Shown here in pieces: positions 17,981 through 27,410 of a stretch of 47,500 nucleotides of DNA (position 1 is its first letter; every line of letters begins with the position of its first letter). Position numbers and translations under genes: made by a program. Source of the stretch: Prorocentrum cordatum (lineage: Eukaryota; Sar; Dinophyceae; Prorocentrales; Prorocentraceae). Under the pieces are notes generated by a model. The model ran no database searches. It saw only the letters and a program-made list of their open reading frames with translations, and had not been told where the DNA came from. The stretch is taken from NCBI GenBank assembly GCA_963575745.1, contig CAUYUJ010021029.1, positions 87,501 through 135,000 on the forward strand. The letters run 5' to 3'.

Positions 17981-20040
17981 CCCGACCAGACCCGACCCGC
18001 CCGTTAGGGTACTCGCGTGCCAACTCGACGATGCATCATACTTTAATGTCCCGCCCGACCCGGCCCGACCCGCCCGTTAGGGTCCGCCCGCCCGACCCGA
18101 CCCGACCCGCCCGTTAGGGTCTGCCCGCCCGACCCGATCCGTCCCGCCTGTTAGGGTACTCGCGTGCTAACTCGATGATGCACCATACTTTAATGTCCCG
18201 CCCGACCCGACCCGACACGCCCGTTAGGGTCCGCCCGCCTGACCCGACCCGACCCGCCCGTTAGGGTCCGCCCGCCCGACCCGACCCGTCCCGCCCGTTA
18301 GGGTACTCGCGTGCCAACTCGATGATGCATCATACTTTAATGTTCCGCCCGACCCGACCCGACCCGACCCGCCCGCTAGGGTCGGACCCGACCCGCCCGT
18401 TAGGGTCCGCCCGCCCGACCCGACCCGTCCCGCCCGTTAGGGTACTCGCGTGCCAACTCTGTGATGCACCATACTTTAATGTCCCGCCCGACCCGACCCG
18501 CCCGTGAGGGTCCGCCCGCCCGACCCGACCCGACCCGCCCGTTAGGTTAGGGTACTCGCGTGCCAACTCGGCGATGCACCATACTTTAATGTCCCGCCCG
18601 GCCCGACCCGACCCTCCCGTTAGGGTCCGCCCGCCCGACCCGACCCGACCCGCCCGTTAGGGTCCGCCCGCCCGACCCGACCCGTCCCGCCCGTTAGGGT
18701 ACTCGCGTGCCAACTCGATGTCGCATCATACTTTAATGTCCTGCCCGACCCGACCCGACCCGCCCGTTAGGGACCGCCCGCCCGACCCGATCCGTCCCGC
18801 CCGTTAGGGTCCGCCCGCCCGAACCGACCCGTCCCGCCCGTTAGGGTCTGCCCGCCCGACCCGATCCGTCCCGCCTGTTAGGGTACTCGCGTGCCAACTC
18901 GATGATGCACCATACTTTAATGTCCCGCCCGACCCGACCCGCCCGTTAGGGTCCGCCCGCCCGACCCGACCCGACCCGCCCGTTAGGGTCCGCCCGACCC
19001 GACCCGACCCGTTAGGGTACTCGCGTGCCAATCGATGATGCCTTTAATGTCCCGCCCGCCCGTTAGGGTCGGACCCGCCCGCCCGTTAGGTCCGCCCGCC
19101 CGACCCGACCCGCCCCGTTAGGGTACTCGCGTGCCAACTCTGTGACGCAACATACTTTAATGTCCCGCCCGACCCGACCCGACCTGCCCGTGAGGGTCCG
19201 CCCGCCCGACCCGACCCGACCCGCCCGTTAGGGTACTCGCGTGCCAACTCGGCGATGCACCATACTTTAATGTCCCGCCCGGCCCGACCCGACCCTCCCG
19301 TTAGGGTCCGCCCGCCCGACCCGACCCGACCCGCCCGTTAGGGTCTGCCCGCCCGCCCGACCCGTTCCCGCCCGTTAGGGTACTCGCGTGCCAACTCGAT
19401 GTCGCATCATACTTTAATGTCCTGCCCGACCCGACCCGACCCGCCCGTTAGGGACCGCCCGCCCGACCCGACCCGTCCCGCCCGTTAGGGTCCGCCCGCC
19501 CGAACCGACCCGTCCCGCCCGTTAGGGTCTGCCCGCCCGACCCGATCCGTCCCGCCTGTTAGGGTACTCGTGTGCCAACTCGATGATGCATCATACTTTA
19601 ATGTCCCGCCCGACCCGACCCGCCCCGCCCGTTAGGGTCCGCCCGCCCGACCCGACCCGTCCCGCCCGTTAGGGCACTCGCGTGCCAACTCGGTGATGCA
19701 CCATACTTTAATGTCCCGCCCGACCCGACCCGACCTGCCCGTCAGGGTACTCGCGTGCCAACTCGATGATGCACCATACTTTAATGTCCCGCCCGACCCG
19801 ACCCGACCCGCCCGTTAGGGTCCGCCCGCCCGACCCGACCCGACCCGCCCGTTAGGGCACTCGCGTGCCAACTCGGTGACGCACCATACTTTTATGTCCC
19901 GCCCGACCCGACCCGACCCGCCCGTTAGGGTCCGCCCGCCCGACCCGACCCGACCCGCCCGTTAGGGTACTCGCGTGCCAACTCGATGATGCATCATACT
20001 TTAATGTCCCGCCCGGCCCGACCCGACCCGCCCGTTAGGG
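17981..20040 (+). repeat. Satellite C: TTAGGG-containing array with quantised spacing
   Basis: A core (ACTCGCGTGCCAACTCGATG, then ATGCACCATACTTTAATG, then CCGCCCGACC) is separated by varying numbers of a 37-bp GC-rich subunit ending CCCGTTAGGGT. ACTCGCGTGC starts occur at 18011, 18158, 18305, 18444, 18554, 18701, 18885, 19019, 19125, 19235, 19382, 19565, 19676, 19749, 19859 and 19969. Most spacings are close to 73, 110, 147 or 184 bp. The region 18444-19125 is repeated from 19125 with an offset of 680-681 bp. No gene supported. Confidence 0.95.
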
Positions 20041-20630
20041 GACCTCTTGGACCCTTCCCATATCCTTCCGAAAGGCCCAGAGGCGCCCCAAGACGGGCCT
20101 AAGAGGGCCCCAGGACAGCTTATAAACAAACAATTTGTGTTGTAAGGTACTCCGGGGCCTTCTTGGGGGCTTCTTGGAGCCTTCTTGGGGGCCTCCTGCA
20201 GCCCTGTAGGGGCCCTCCTGGACCCTTCCCAGGGCGTTCGGAGAGGCCCAAAGGCGCCCCAAGACGGGCCCAAGAGGGCCCCAGGACAGCTTATAAAAAC
20301 AATATGTGGTATAACGTACTCCTGGACCCTTTCGGGGGCCTCTTGGAGCCCTCTTGGGGGCCTCTGGGAGCTCTGTAGGGGCCCTCTTGGACTCTTCCCA
20401 GGGCGTTCGGGGGGGCTCAAAGGCGCCCCAAGACAGGCCCAAGAGGGCACCAGGCCAGCTTATAAAAACAGCTTGTTTTATAATGTACTCCTGGGCCCTC
20501 TTCGGGGCCTCTTGGAGCCCCCTCGGGGGCCTCTGGGGGCCCTCTAGGGGTCCTCTTGCACCCTTCCCAGGGCCCTCGGAAGGGGCCCAGAGGCACCCCA
20601 AGACGGGCCCAAGAGGCGCCCCGCGAGGTG
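20041..20630 (+). repeat. Satellite B, array 2
   Basis: Same unit and orientation as 15770-16995, about three and a half copies. GCTTATAA landmarks are at 20118, 20289 and 20458, with 171 and 169 bp spacing. It starts abruptly at the end of satellite C (GTTAGGGGACCTCTTGG). Confidence 0.9.
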
Positions 20631-20940
20631 CCAGAGGGTACTGTTTCGCCCAAGATGGCGCAAGATTCCTCAAGATGGCTCCGAAGACGCTCCAACAGGG
20701 CCCAAGACCGCCCCGAGACGGCTCCAGGAGTCGAAAAAGCTTCCCAAGGAGGCTCAAGAAGCCAAACACTTTCAAACGCCCATAGAAAATCAATGTTATT
20801 TGCGTTCTCGCCCGCTCGCTTCCGGTAGCCCTCCTCCACCTCCTCCTCCTCCTCCTCCTCCTCCTCCTCCTCCTCCTCCTCTCCCGTTCCGCTCCTCCGC
20901 CTCCTCCCCCTCCTCCACGCCCTTCGCCGCTTGGGTTCTG
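20631..20940. other. Spacer with TCC microsatellite
   Basis: A short non-repetitive stretch (AAGATGGCGCAAGATTCC and similar short echoes) followed by a TCC array at about 20836-20883 and further pyrimidine-rich DNA. No gene seen. Confidence 0.7.
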
Positions 20941-21150
20941 TTGCGGCAACTGCAACCACCCCAGGTGCAACTGAGACTGCCCCAGAGGCGCAGGGGCGCA
21001 GGGGGGACGGGGGGCGGGCGGAGCAACTGAGATGGGCGGGCGGAGCAACTGGGCCAACAACTGGCTCAGTTGCTCCGCCGCTCCTCCGCTTGGTGTCAGT
21101 TGCTCCGCCGCTTGGTTTCAGTTGCTCCGCGGCCTCGGTCCAGTTGCTCC
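20941..21150 (+). repeat. Satellite A-related fragment (A')
   Basis: Shares with 14160-14275, in the same orientation, the run CAACTG-AACCACCCCAG, GCAACTGAGAC, GGGCGGAGCAACTGAGATG and GGGCGGAGCAACTGGGCC. It then continues with inverted motif copies (CAGTTGCTCCGCCGC repeated four times) instead of the GACTGCCCCA array. Confidence 0.85.
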
Positions 21151-22281
21151 GCCGAGGTAAGCCTCGACGTGGGCGGCGCGCCGATTCTCGGTCGCGTCGT
21201 AGTGCTCATCGCAATGCGATCTCGCGCGCAGCACGCAATCAGAATTCGCCACCTTGTTGCGCGAGAAACACAACGGCCCACCCATCCATCCTCGGGGCTT
21301 GCGCCGCCAGCCCAGGCGCCTCCGCCCGCGGGGGGGCCCGCGTTGACTGGGGCGACCGCGGCCGCTCCAAGACCCACGTGCCCCTGCAAACGTTGCCGCG
21401 CGCGAAGCTCAGCCTGCTCGCGATAAACTTGCCCGGGCTGCGCCTCCCAGCTCGCCTTGGACTGCGACGCTCTCAGCTCGACGCTGCGCGGCGCGAGCGG
21501 GATGTTCACCTCGCCGTTCGCCTCCTGTTCGATCCGATGGGTCTTCTCCAGCGCGGACATCGGCGGCAGCGCGAACGCAGTTCGCGCTGGCCGCTTGGGC
21601 AATTGCACGTACTTGCTGGCGAGTGTCACTGACCTCGCCCTGCGCGCGCCGCATTGCCTCGGCGCTCTCCGCCGATTCCCAGTTCGCGACGGCTTCGGCA
21701 CTCTGCCGATCTGCCTGGGCCCTTCGCGCGGCCGGGCCGCCTTGGTTTCCGCCTCCGGATGAGCGTCGCGCGCCTCGGCCGCCTCGAGCTCTTCAGCAAA
21801 CCTTGGCATCGTCATCTGCTGGGCCCCCCCGGCCCCCGGGATGGCGCTCTCGGCCTCCTTTGCGGCGTTCTGCTCGAGAGCCTGGGCCCGCCGCTTGGCC
21901 GTCGCCGAGGCCTCGGCCCTGTCTGTCACTTCACGGAGCTCGGCAGTAGCTCGCATCGGGTGCTCCGAGGCAAAGGCTTGCTGCCTCCTCGGCCTGTTCC
22001 ACAGCGCGGACCATGGCGGCGCGGACATTCTCGGCCTGGACACGAGCGGCCGCTCGCTGCTAAAATTCAGACGCCAAAATCTGCCCCCGCTTCTGCGCCA
22101 TCTCCCAGTTCCGCTCTTCCGCTATAGCCGCCCGCCTCTTCTCTTCGGCCTGCCCCCATTCAATGCTGCGCGGGGCCACGCAATTACGCGCGAGAGGCGG
22201 GGGGGGGCAATCCGGGCAGAGGTAATGCAAATTGCAAGGGGGCAGCTGACCGAACATGCCCCGCAGACATCCTCCTTGCAT
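21130..22281 (-). pseudogene. Gene D: coiled-coil coding sequence, broken
   Basis: Reading down from 22281: CNLHYLCPDCPPPPLARNC (a small Cys cluster), EWGQAEEKRRAAIAEERNWE, MAQKRGQILASEF, a TAG, then QRAAARVQAENVRAAMVRAV in the same frame. Other frames continue with ELREVTDRAEASATAKRRAQ, ALEQNAAKEAESAIPGAGGA, PRFAEELEAAEARDAHPEAE, MRRAQGEVSDTRQQVRAIAQ and RIEQEANGEVNIPLAPRSVE. Together they make one long Ala/Glu-rich coiled coil, interrupted by the TAG and at least two frame changes. It ends at satellite A'. It could be the upstream part of gene B (with the satellites as a giant intron), a paralogue, or a pseudogene. Confidence 0.5.
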
Positions 22282-22494
22282 TGACTTCGACTTCCTGGGC
22301 AGCGGCGCGCGGGGAGATCCGCGCAGCCGGGGCCTCTGATGTCGCCGGGGTCGTCGGCGCGGTAGCTCGACGCCCTGGAGCGCGCAGCGCGGGCGGAGGA
22401 TGAGGACGCGCCGAACGGTGCCCTCGACTGTCTCCGACGTTCAGGCCCTGCGCCCCTGGCCCTTGGAGAGCGCACGCGGGAAATCGGAGCCCGC

Positions 22495-23327
22495 TTAGAA
22501 TTGGCAATCAGCCTTCCGACCTCGCGGGACTAGTCGGATCGGAAGGGGCCTCAAGGGCGCAGCGCCCGGGGTACCTTCCCGGTTCGAATCCCTGGTTCTC
22601 CCCTGGCATTCCCTCGTCCTGGTCCGCTTCGCGAGCGAGGATTTCACGGGCGGGCTGATGGTCTTTCTCGGCTGCTTCGCCGCGGGCGTCCTTGGCTCTG
22701 GCGTTCCCCCGTTTAGATCGCCCCGCGACGGGTCAAGCCCGCCGTCAACGGGCGCCGACGCGGGCGATGACTCCCGAGCCGACGTAGGCGAGCACCCAGG
22801 GCCGCAGACCTCGGGGCCACCCCCCGGACGAGAGCCATCGGTCATCTCCCCACCTTGGCGAGGCGTCGACTTCACGGACCCTCAGTCGTCAGGCGACATG
22901 GATACGTGGTCAGGGTCTTCCACGCCGCCCCCCGACCTTGAGGAGGTCGCGTAGGACTGATGAACGCCAGGTGGTAGCGGCGATCCCCCCAGGTTGCTTG
23001 AACCGCACCGTTCAGCATCAGCGTCGGCCTTGTCCGCGTCCGCTCGCGGCGCGTTGCGGCGGCCAGATTCATCTTCCGCTGGGGTCTCTCCCCCGACAGC
23101 GAGAAGTGCATGCTGAGATCCTGCGAAGAACGCGAACCGGAACTCCTGACGCAGTCAGGGGACTCGAGGGCGATCTTCCGCATTCCTTTTAAGCCGCGCC
23201 GTTCCTCTTCAATTTCGAGTGCGCCCATATCCGAGCCTGGAAGCACAAATTCCTGAACTCGCGGCGAAACTTTCGGCTGATAACCAATATTCGGCCTATC
23301 CATTATGGATTTGGGCAAGTTCTTCAT
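22495..23327 (-). pseudogene. Coding-like frames inside R1 copy 2
   Basis: The upper part reads MKNLPKSIMDRPNIGYQPKV, SPRVQEFVLPGSDMGALEIE and RSSQDLSMHFSLS. The lower part, in the frame matching copy 1, reads KSTPRQGGEMTDGSRPGGGP and EVCGPGCSPTSARESSPASA. A TGA just before the lower part and a frame change after FSLS break it. Conservation of the peptides between copies shows they derive from one sequence, but not that either is translated now. Confidence 0.4.
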
Positions 23328-23989
23328 CCGGTTGATCGGTTCTTGTCCTTGGTGAGCGCATTCGTGAGGATCTTGTTCAAGGAGGGATCTCGTGTTACAC
23401 CTCGGAGAAGATGTGCTTCCCGCCAGTGCTGAAAAATGTCTGGTCAGCAGTGTAATAATCTGCGTCGTGCGCGTATGCCAACCGGCCGGCCGGAGGGCGA
23501 GGGGGGGGGGGGGCGATCGCGCCTGTTTGATCCACGGTATTGCTGTGGATGGGTCTCGCTCCGCAGCCCCTGCTAACCCTCATTTTGACGGAAGTGGCAG
23601 GCATGCAAAATGTAGCGACGGGAGCGTCAGTAAGTACTTGCGTTTTTGTAATACAAAAACTGCAGCAACCATCGCACATGGAGAGTGGTTCCTTCTCCAA
23701 ATGTGGCTCCCACACCATGAGTTTACAGCCGCTTCCAGGATCCTCGTGGGTAAAGTCCCACATGTCACGTTTTGGCGCGATGTCGGAACGGTCAGGGCGC
23801 AACAGTTACGTTGACTCGCAATGTAAAGTCCCAGGAGTGGTGTTCTGGCAAGATTCAAGTTCGTCAAAGCGCAACAGTAATGGTGATTCGCGGCGTTGAA
23901 GCCCCAGGAATCGTATTCCGGCACAGTTGACGATTGTCAAACGGTTGTCTTCCAACAAGGCACTGATCTCAGAGAACGTGAACCTTTGC

Positions 23990-24000
23990 ATGGGGCCTAT
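23990..24000. repeat. Target-site duplication, 3' side of LINE
   Basis: ATGGGGCCTAT, identical over 11 bases to 30210-30220. The paralogous empty site in R1 copy 1 reads ATAGGGCCTAT (12799-12809), 10 of 11. Confidence 0.8.
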
Positions 24001-24061
24001 CCTTTCCTTTCCACGCAGGCCAACCGTCAATGCCAGCAGGCCCTGAAAACGAGGAGGGGGC

Positions 24062-24703
24062 TCAAGCACCGTGGTCCGACTCCTCCGCTTCCATCGCAGG
24101 CCAGGAAGAGGCCGCCTCGGCCCACTGAGCCAGGCTCGAAGGCGCGAGGCCACAGTGCGCCAGGGTCGAGCTAACGGCATCGGCTTGCCACGCTACCCCC
24201 GGGAAAACAGCGAGAGAGGCCAGCGGCGCTGGGTGGATCCTGCGCAGCGCAGCGTTGGCCAGCTGGGCCAAGTCCGACGCAGACGGCGTCTCCAAGGCGC
24301 CAAGCGTCCACCCCGCATGCTGGCCCAACCAGCGAGGGAACAGACCACGGGCTACTCGCGCCTTCTGCTGCTTGCAACCCGACCCAGCCCTTTCACCCTT
24401 GCGCGGCTGCAAAGGGTCACGGGCCGCGCCCCAAGCGAAGGCCCCACAGGAGGTGCAGCAGAGCAGCCTGGGCGCAGCCAGCGCGAGGCCGCCGGCTGCG
24501 TCGAAGACGCGAACCACGTGAATTTCGCGCGCGAACAACTGTGCGAGCAGCGCGAGCTCACTATCCACAGGCGCCTCCGCCTGCAGCGACAAAATCGAGC
24601 GGATGCGAACGGACAGCGACGGAGCAGGAGGCGTGGCGGCACGACCTCGCCGAGCCGTCCGCACAGGGAGGCCATCCGCATCACGCCGCTGCCGCCCCGC
24701 CAT
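24062..24703 (-). pseudogene. LINE ORF2 C-terminal domain with Cys motif
   Basis: A 213-codon frame. Residues about 58-105 read FAREIHVVRVFDAAGGLALA, then LLCCTSCGAFAWGAARDPLQ. His62, Cys83 and Cys86-Gly resemble the His/Cys finger with CxxCG that I recall downstream of RNase H in dinoflagellate LINEs. It continues CKQQKARVARGLFPRWLGQH, also typical. The frame ends in TGA at 24062. Likely role in the family is RNA or DNA binding, by analogy only. Confidence 0.55.
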
Positions 24704-24710
24704 GGACTCC

Positions 24711-25270
24711 CTAGATCCCCGCCCATCGGCCCAACTCCTCCCCTAAGAGGGCCAAACCTGCCAAATTCTTGGCGGCTTCGCTGGCATCGGGATGCATGGC
24801 GGCCCCCCGCTTTGCAAAGGTGTCCGCCACCGAATTGGCCTTGCGCTCCCATGCCGCGGTGCGCCCAGCCTGCAGGTCGGCCTCCGGCGCGCGGGCCTTG
24901 GTTTTATGGACGGCGCGCCATCGTCGAACGCTGCAAAGAAGCGGCCCAAAAGATGGGCCCGCGGGTTCCGAGCCGAAGTGGCCCGCCCTCTGCAGGTAGC
25001 GCACCCACTTACAGCAAAACAATCGGACCACGCCTCAAAAAGGCTCATGGCTACTTGCGGCAACATGGCGAAGGCGAAATCTGCACTATCCTTCGGCTGT
25101 TGAAACGGGGCAAACTCCCGCGGGACAGACCCGAAACAAGCTGTTAACATTCGGCCTCCTTCGCCCGCCATCACCACCGACCACCCCGCCCGACGGAGGA
25201 GGGGGTCGCGGGGAAAGAGTGCCGAACCGTCGGTGAAAAGCCGGCCGGCCTGAGAGGCGGCCATCGGACG
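24711..25270 (-). pseudogene. LINE ORF2 RNase H domain
   Basis: LFTDGSALFPRDPLLRRAGW carries the first catalytic Asp (TDGS, about 25231) and the typical RAGW strand. Next comes FAPFQQPKDSADFAFAMLPQ, where a Glu would be expected in helix A but DSAD is present, then EAWSDCFAVSGC for the second Asp. In the next frame ANSVADTFAKRGAAMHPDAS gives the AD..AK ending of RNase H (Asp at about 24824). The frame changes between these parts near 25000-25030. The replaced Glu and the frame change suggest inactivity. Confidence 0.65.
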
Positions 25271-25878
25271 GGCGCGCCACCCGCGTGACCTGGCACTCAG
25301 CGAGGCGCAGCGCAGGCGGAGCGAACGCTCTCGGGCATGGCAAATTACCGGCAGCGAAAAACTCCGAGGCCTGCCCATTCTGCTCGACAGCGCGGGCGGC
25401 CGCGAGAAGCTCTGGAGAAACGAACTGACGCCTATCAGCAAGCCAAGCGGGGCAGTCAAACCTGCGATGGAAATGCGCGCCAGGCCCGCAGCTGCAAAGC
25501 TAGCGTTCGCTGGGGGCCGAGAATTGATGACAGAAAAGGCACTGCTGGGTCCAATGGGCCCTCGGAACCGAAGCCCTCAGGGAGCAAGAGTGGCTCTTGG
25601 ACCAGACAGTAGAGGACCGACAGAAGAGCTTCCGCAACGGCTTCCAAAAGACGGGCCCGACTCCTCCCGACACTCCAGAAGACCCGGTCCTAGTCTCCAG
25701 GCCCCTCAGGTCAGACATGCCCCTGGCCGCATCCTCGGCCAAGCGACGGACCGTCGATGGGGGGATCCTGAGCAAGTCAAGCACCTCCCGAGACGGCAGC
25801 ACAATGTTACGGGCAGAAATGGCCGTTCAGCCAAGATCCCCGATCGCGATCACGTAAACATGCGCTGGCGAGGTGGCC
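25271..25878 (-). pseudogene. LINE ORF2 linker between RT and RNase H
   Basis: No domain is recognisable. A minus-strand frame contains EVLDLLRIPPSTVRRLAEDA and SDLRGLETRTGSSGVSGGVG, which are protein-like and lie in the right order, but stops and frame changes break the region. Confidence 0.4.
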
Positions 25879-26640
25879 TTAGGCCACGGCCTGGAGGTGG
25901 CGGCCAACGTCCGAACCGCATCCTCGAAGACCGCCGGGCGCGGAGTCCCAGACCGCTCTGGCCCACTCAAAAATCACACCCCCATAATTCTTAGACGCAG
26001 GATCGATTCGAACACCTAGCCGATGCATCTGCAACTTCACACCGGTTGCCGCGCCTCGGCGGCGAGGGCAAGGAGAATGCAGCGCTCGAGCTCTGATCCC
26101 CTCCAGATCCCGCCACGGGATGCCCCTCGCCGCCCCGCCCCGCGTCCCTGCAGCCTGCGGCCCAGCGCACTGCGCGTGCCCAGTGCTGGCACCAGCGCGG
26201 CGCAAGGCCCGCAAGCGAGACGAACGGCGGAGGCAAATGCGAATTCGACGCTTTGCCGCGGGCGCGCGGCGGGCCTTGCCTACCGACCAGTCAGTGCCGA
26301 GGCTGCGAGCCACCGCCTTGCGGACAAACTTGAGCGGCCTCCACAGCGCTACGCGGCCGTCCACCACGACAGAGGACGACGCCAAATGCCGCGTCTTGCG
26401 GGCTGAGACGACCAGCCGGAGGTCCTGGGAGCCGTCCATCAGCTCCTGGCCCGCCTGCCCGAGCTGCTGCACCACGTGCAACGAAGTGCCCGGAGCCTGG
26501 CCGCTGACGTCGTGGGCGACGCTTCGGAGCCTGACCGACGGGCAGCCGGTGGCGATCCGAACCAGGAGGCGGCACAGCAACACCCGAGCGAACGAGGTGG
26601 CAAGCGAGCAGCCGGCGAGGATGGTGCCCCGCGCCGCGAA
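25879..26640 (-). pseudogene. LINE ORF2 RT, motif B to thumb, catalytic motif damaged
   Basis: The stretch TILAGCSLATSFARVLLCRL corresponds to RT motif B (AGC...A). It is followed by VAHDVSGQAPGTSLHVVQQL where the YVDD box is expected (VAHD at 26520-26509), then QDLRLVVSARKTRHLASSSV and KAVARSLGTDWSVGKARRAP, the palm-thumb region I recall in dinoflagellate LINEs. With VAHD in place of a Tyr-x-Asp-Asp box, the second catalytic aspartate pair is lost. Confidence 0.6.
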
Positions 26641-26690
26641 TGGGGGAGAGACCGCCCCCCTGCAGGGGCAGCAGTCTCGGCCCGCAGGCC

Positions 26691-27410
26691 GCTACCGCAA
26701 GCTCCAGCGGAAACTCGGTGGCCTCCGCCTCCGACGCCAAGATCGTGGCCCACGCGCTCGTGGAACTTGTCGAGGTCGGCGCCGAGCGTCGCACTCTGGA
26801 AGCCCTTGACACGGGCGCAATTCTCCAGAGCTCGGTGAACCCAGCCTGCGCGATCGCATTCCTTGTCGCGCTCTCCCCAGAAGACCTCCGAGGCGCGCGA
26901 GCTCTCCCACTCGCGCGCCAGGTCGCGGCGCACCTTGGCCCAGACTCGAAGGACCGAGCAGATGAGAGCAATCGGCCGCGCGCCCGAGCCATCGGGCTTC
27001 GGCAGGAAGACCATCAGCGTGGGCCACTTGTCCGAATGCTGCGGGCCCTGCTCCCGCAATTGGAGAATGTCAATAAAACGCTGCGCAAACGCGTCGGGCA
27101 ACAAGTCCCAGGATCGCGGGTTGACGCAGCCCACCCCTGAAGGCCAGCCTAACCTGCTCGACGGTAGGACGCCAGAGCGGCGCCCCCTTGGCCGTGGCCC
27201 GCTGGAGCGACGCGATCGACGTCTTGGCGCCATCCCAGTGCTGGCCCCGCTCATCCCGCATGGCCTGCACCCCAGCGTCGCCCTGCAAAGGCTAACCGTC
27301 GGGCCCGCGCAGCCGATCGAGAGCGCCACCTCCGCGCACCAAGAGATCGCGCACCTCTTGGCGGGCCCAGCCGAGAGAGAGACCCACCCAGCCTTCGCCG
27401 CGCGGCACAA
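26691..27410 (-). pseudogene. LINE ORF2 RT, fingers and motif A
   Basis: Reading from about 27110: WDLLPDAFAQRFIDILQLRE, then WPTLMVFLPKPDGSGARPIA (the LPK.dG..RPI fingers motif), LICSVLRVWAKVRRDLAREW, and SATLGADLDKFHERV with motif A aspartate at about 26777. After about 26750 the frame shifts; the continuation TILASEAEATEFPLELAVAA is in another frame. The upstream part of the open frame (27410-27120) is the weakly conserved linker. Confidence 0.7.

Larger units (their letters stand above)
22489..24000 (-). repeat. R1 dispersed repeat, copy 2 (interrupted by LINE)
   Basis: Colinear with 11287-12809. It stops being homologous exactly at the GGGCCTAT of the LINE junction; the next about 35 bases of R1 reappear at 30221-30255. 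Between 23640 and 23660 copy 2 carries an extra palindrome-like GTTTTTGTAATACAAAAAC absent from copy 1. Flank 22281-22489 has no gene I can support. Confidence 0.8.

Noticed and set aside
17981-20040. Telomere or chromosome end
   Set aside because: TTAGGG is embedded in a 37-bp unit rather than in tandem, dinoflagellate telomeres use TTTAGGG, and unrelated sequence continues on both sides.
11287-24000. R1 copies as long terminal repeats of one LTR retrotransposon
   Set aside because: They are direct repeats 9.6 kb apart, but the interior has no protease, integrase or reverse transcriptase, and the copies differ too much and carry coding-like frames.
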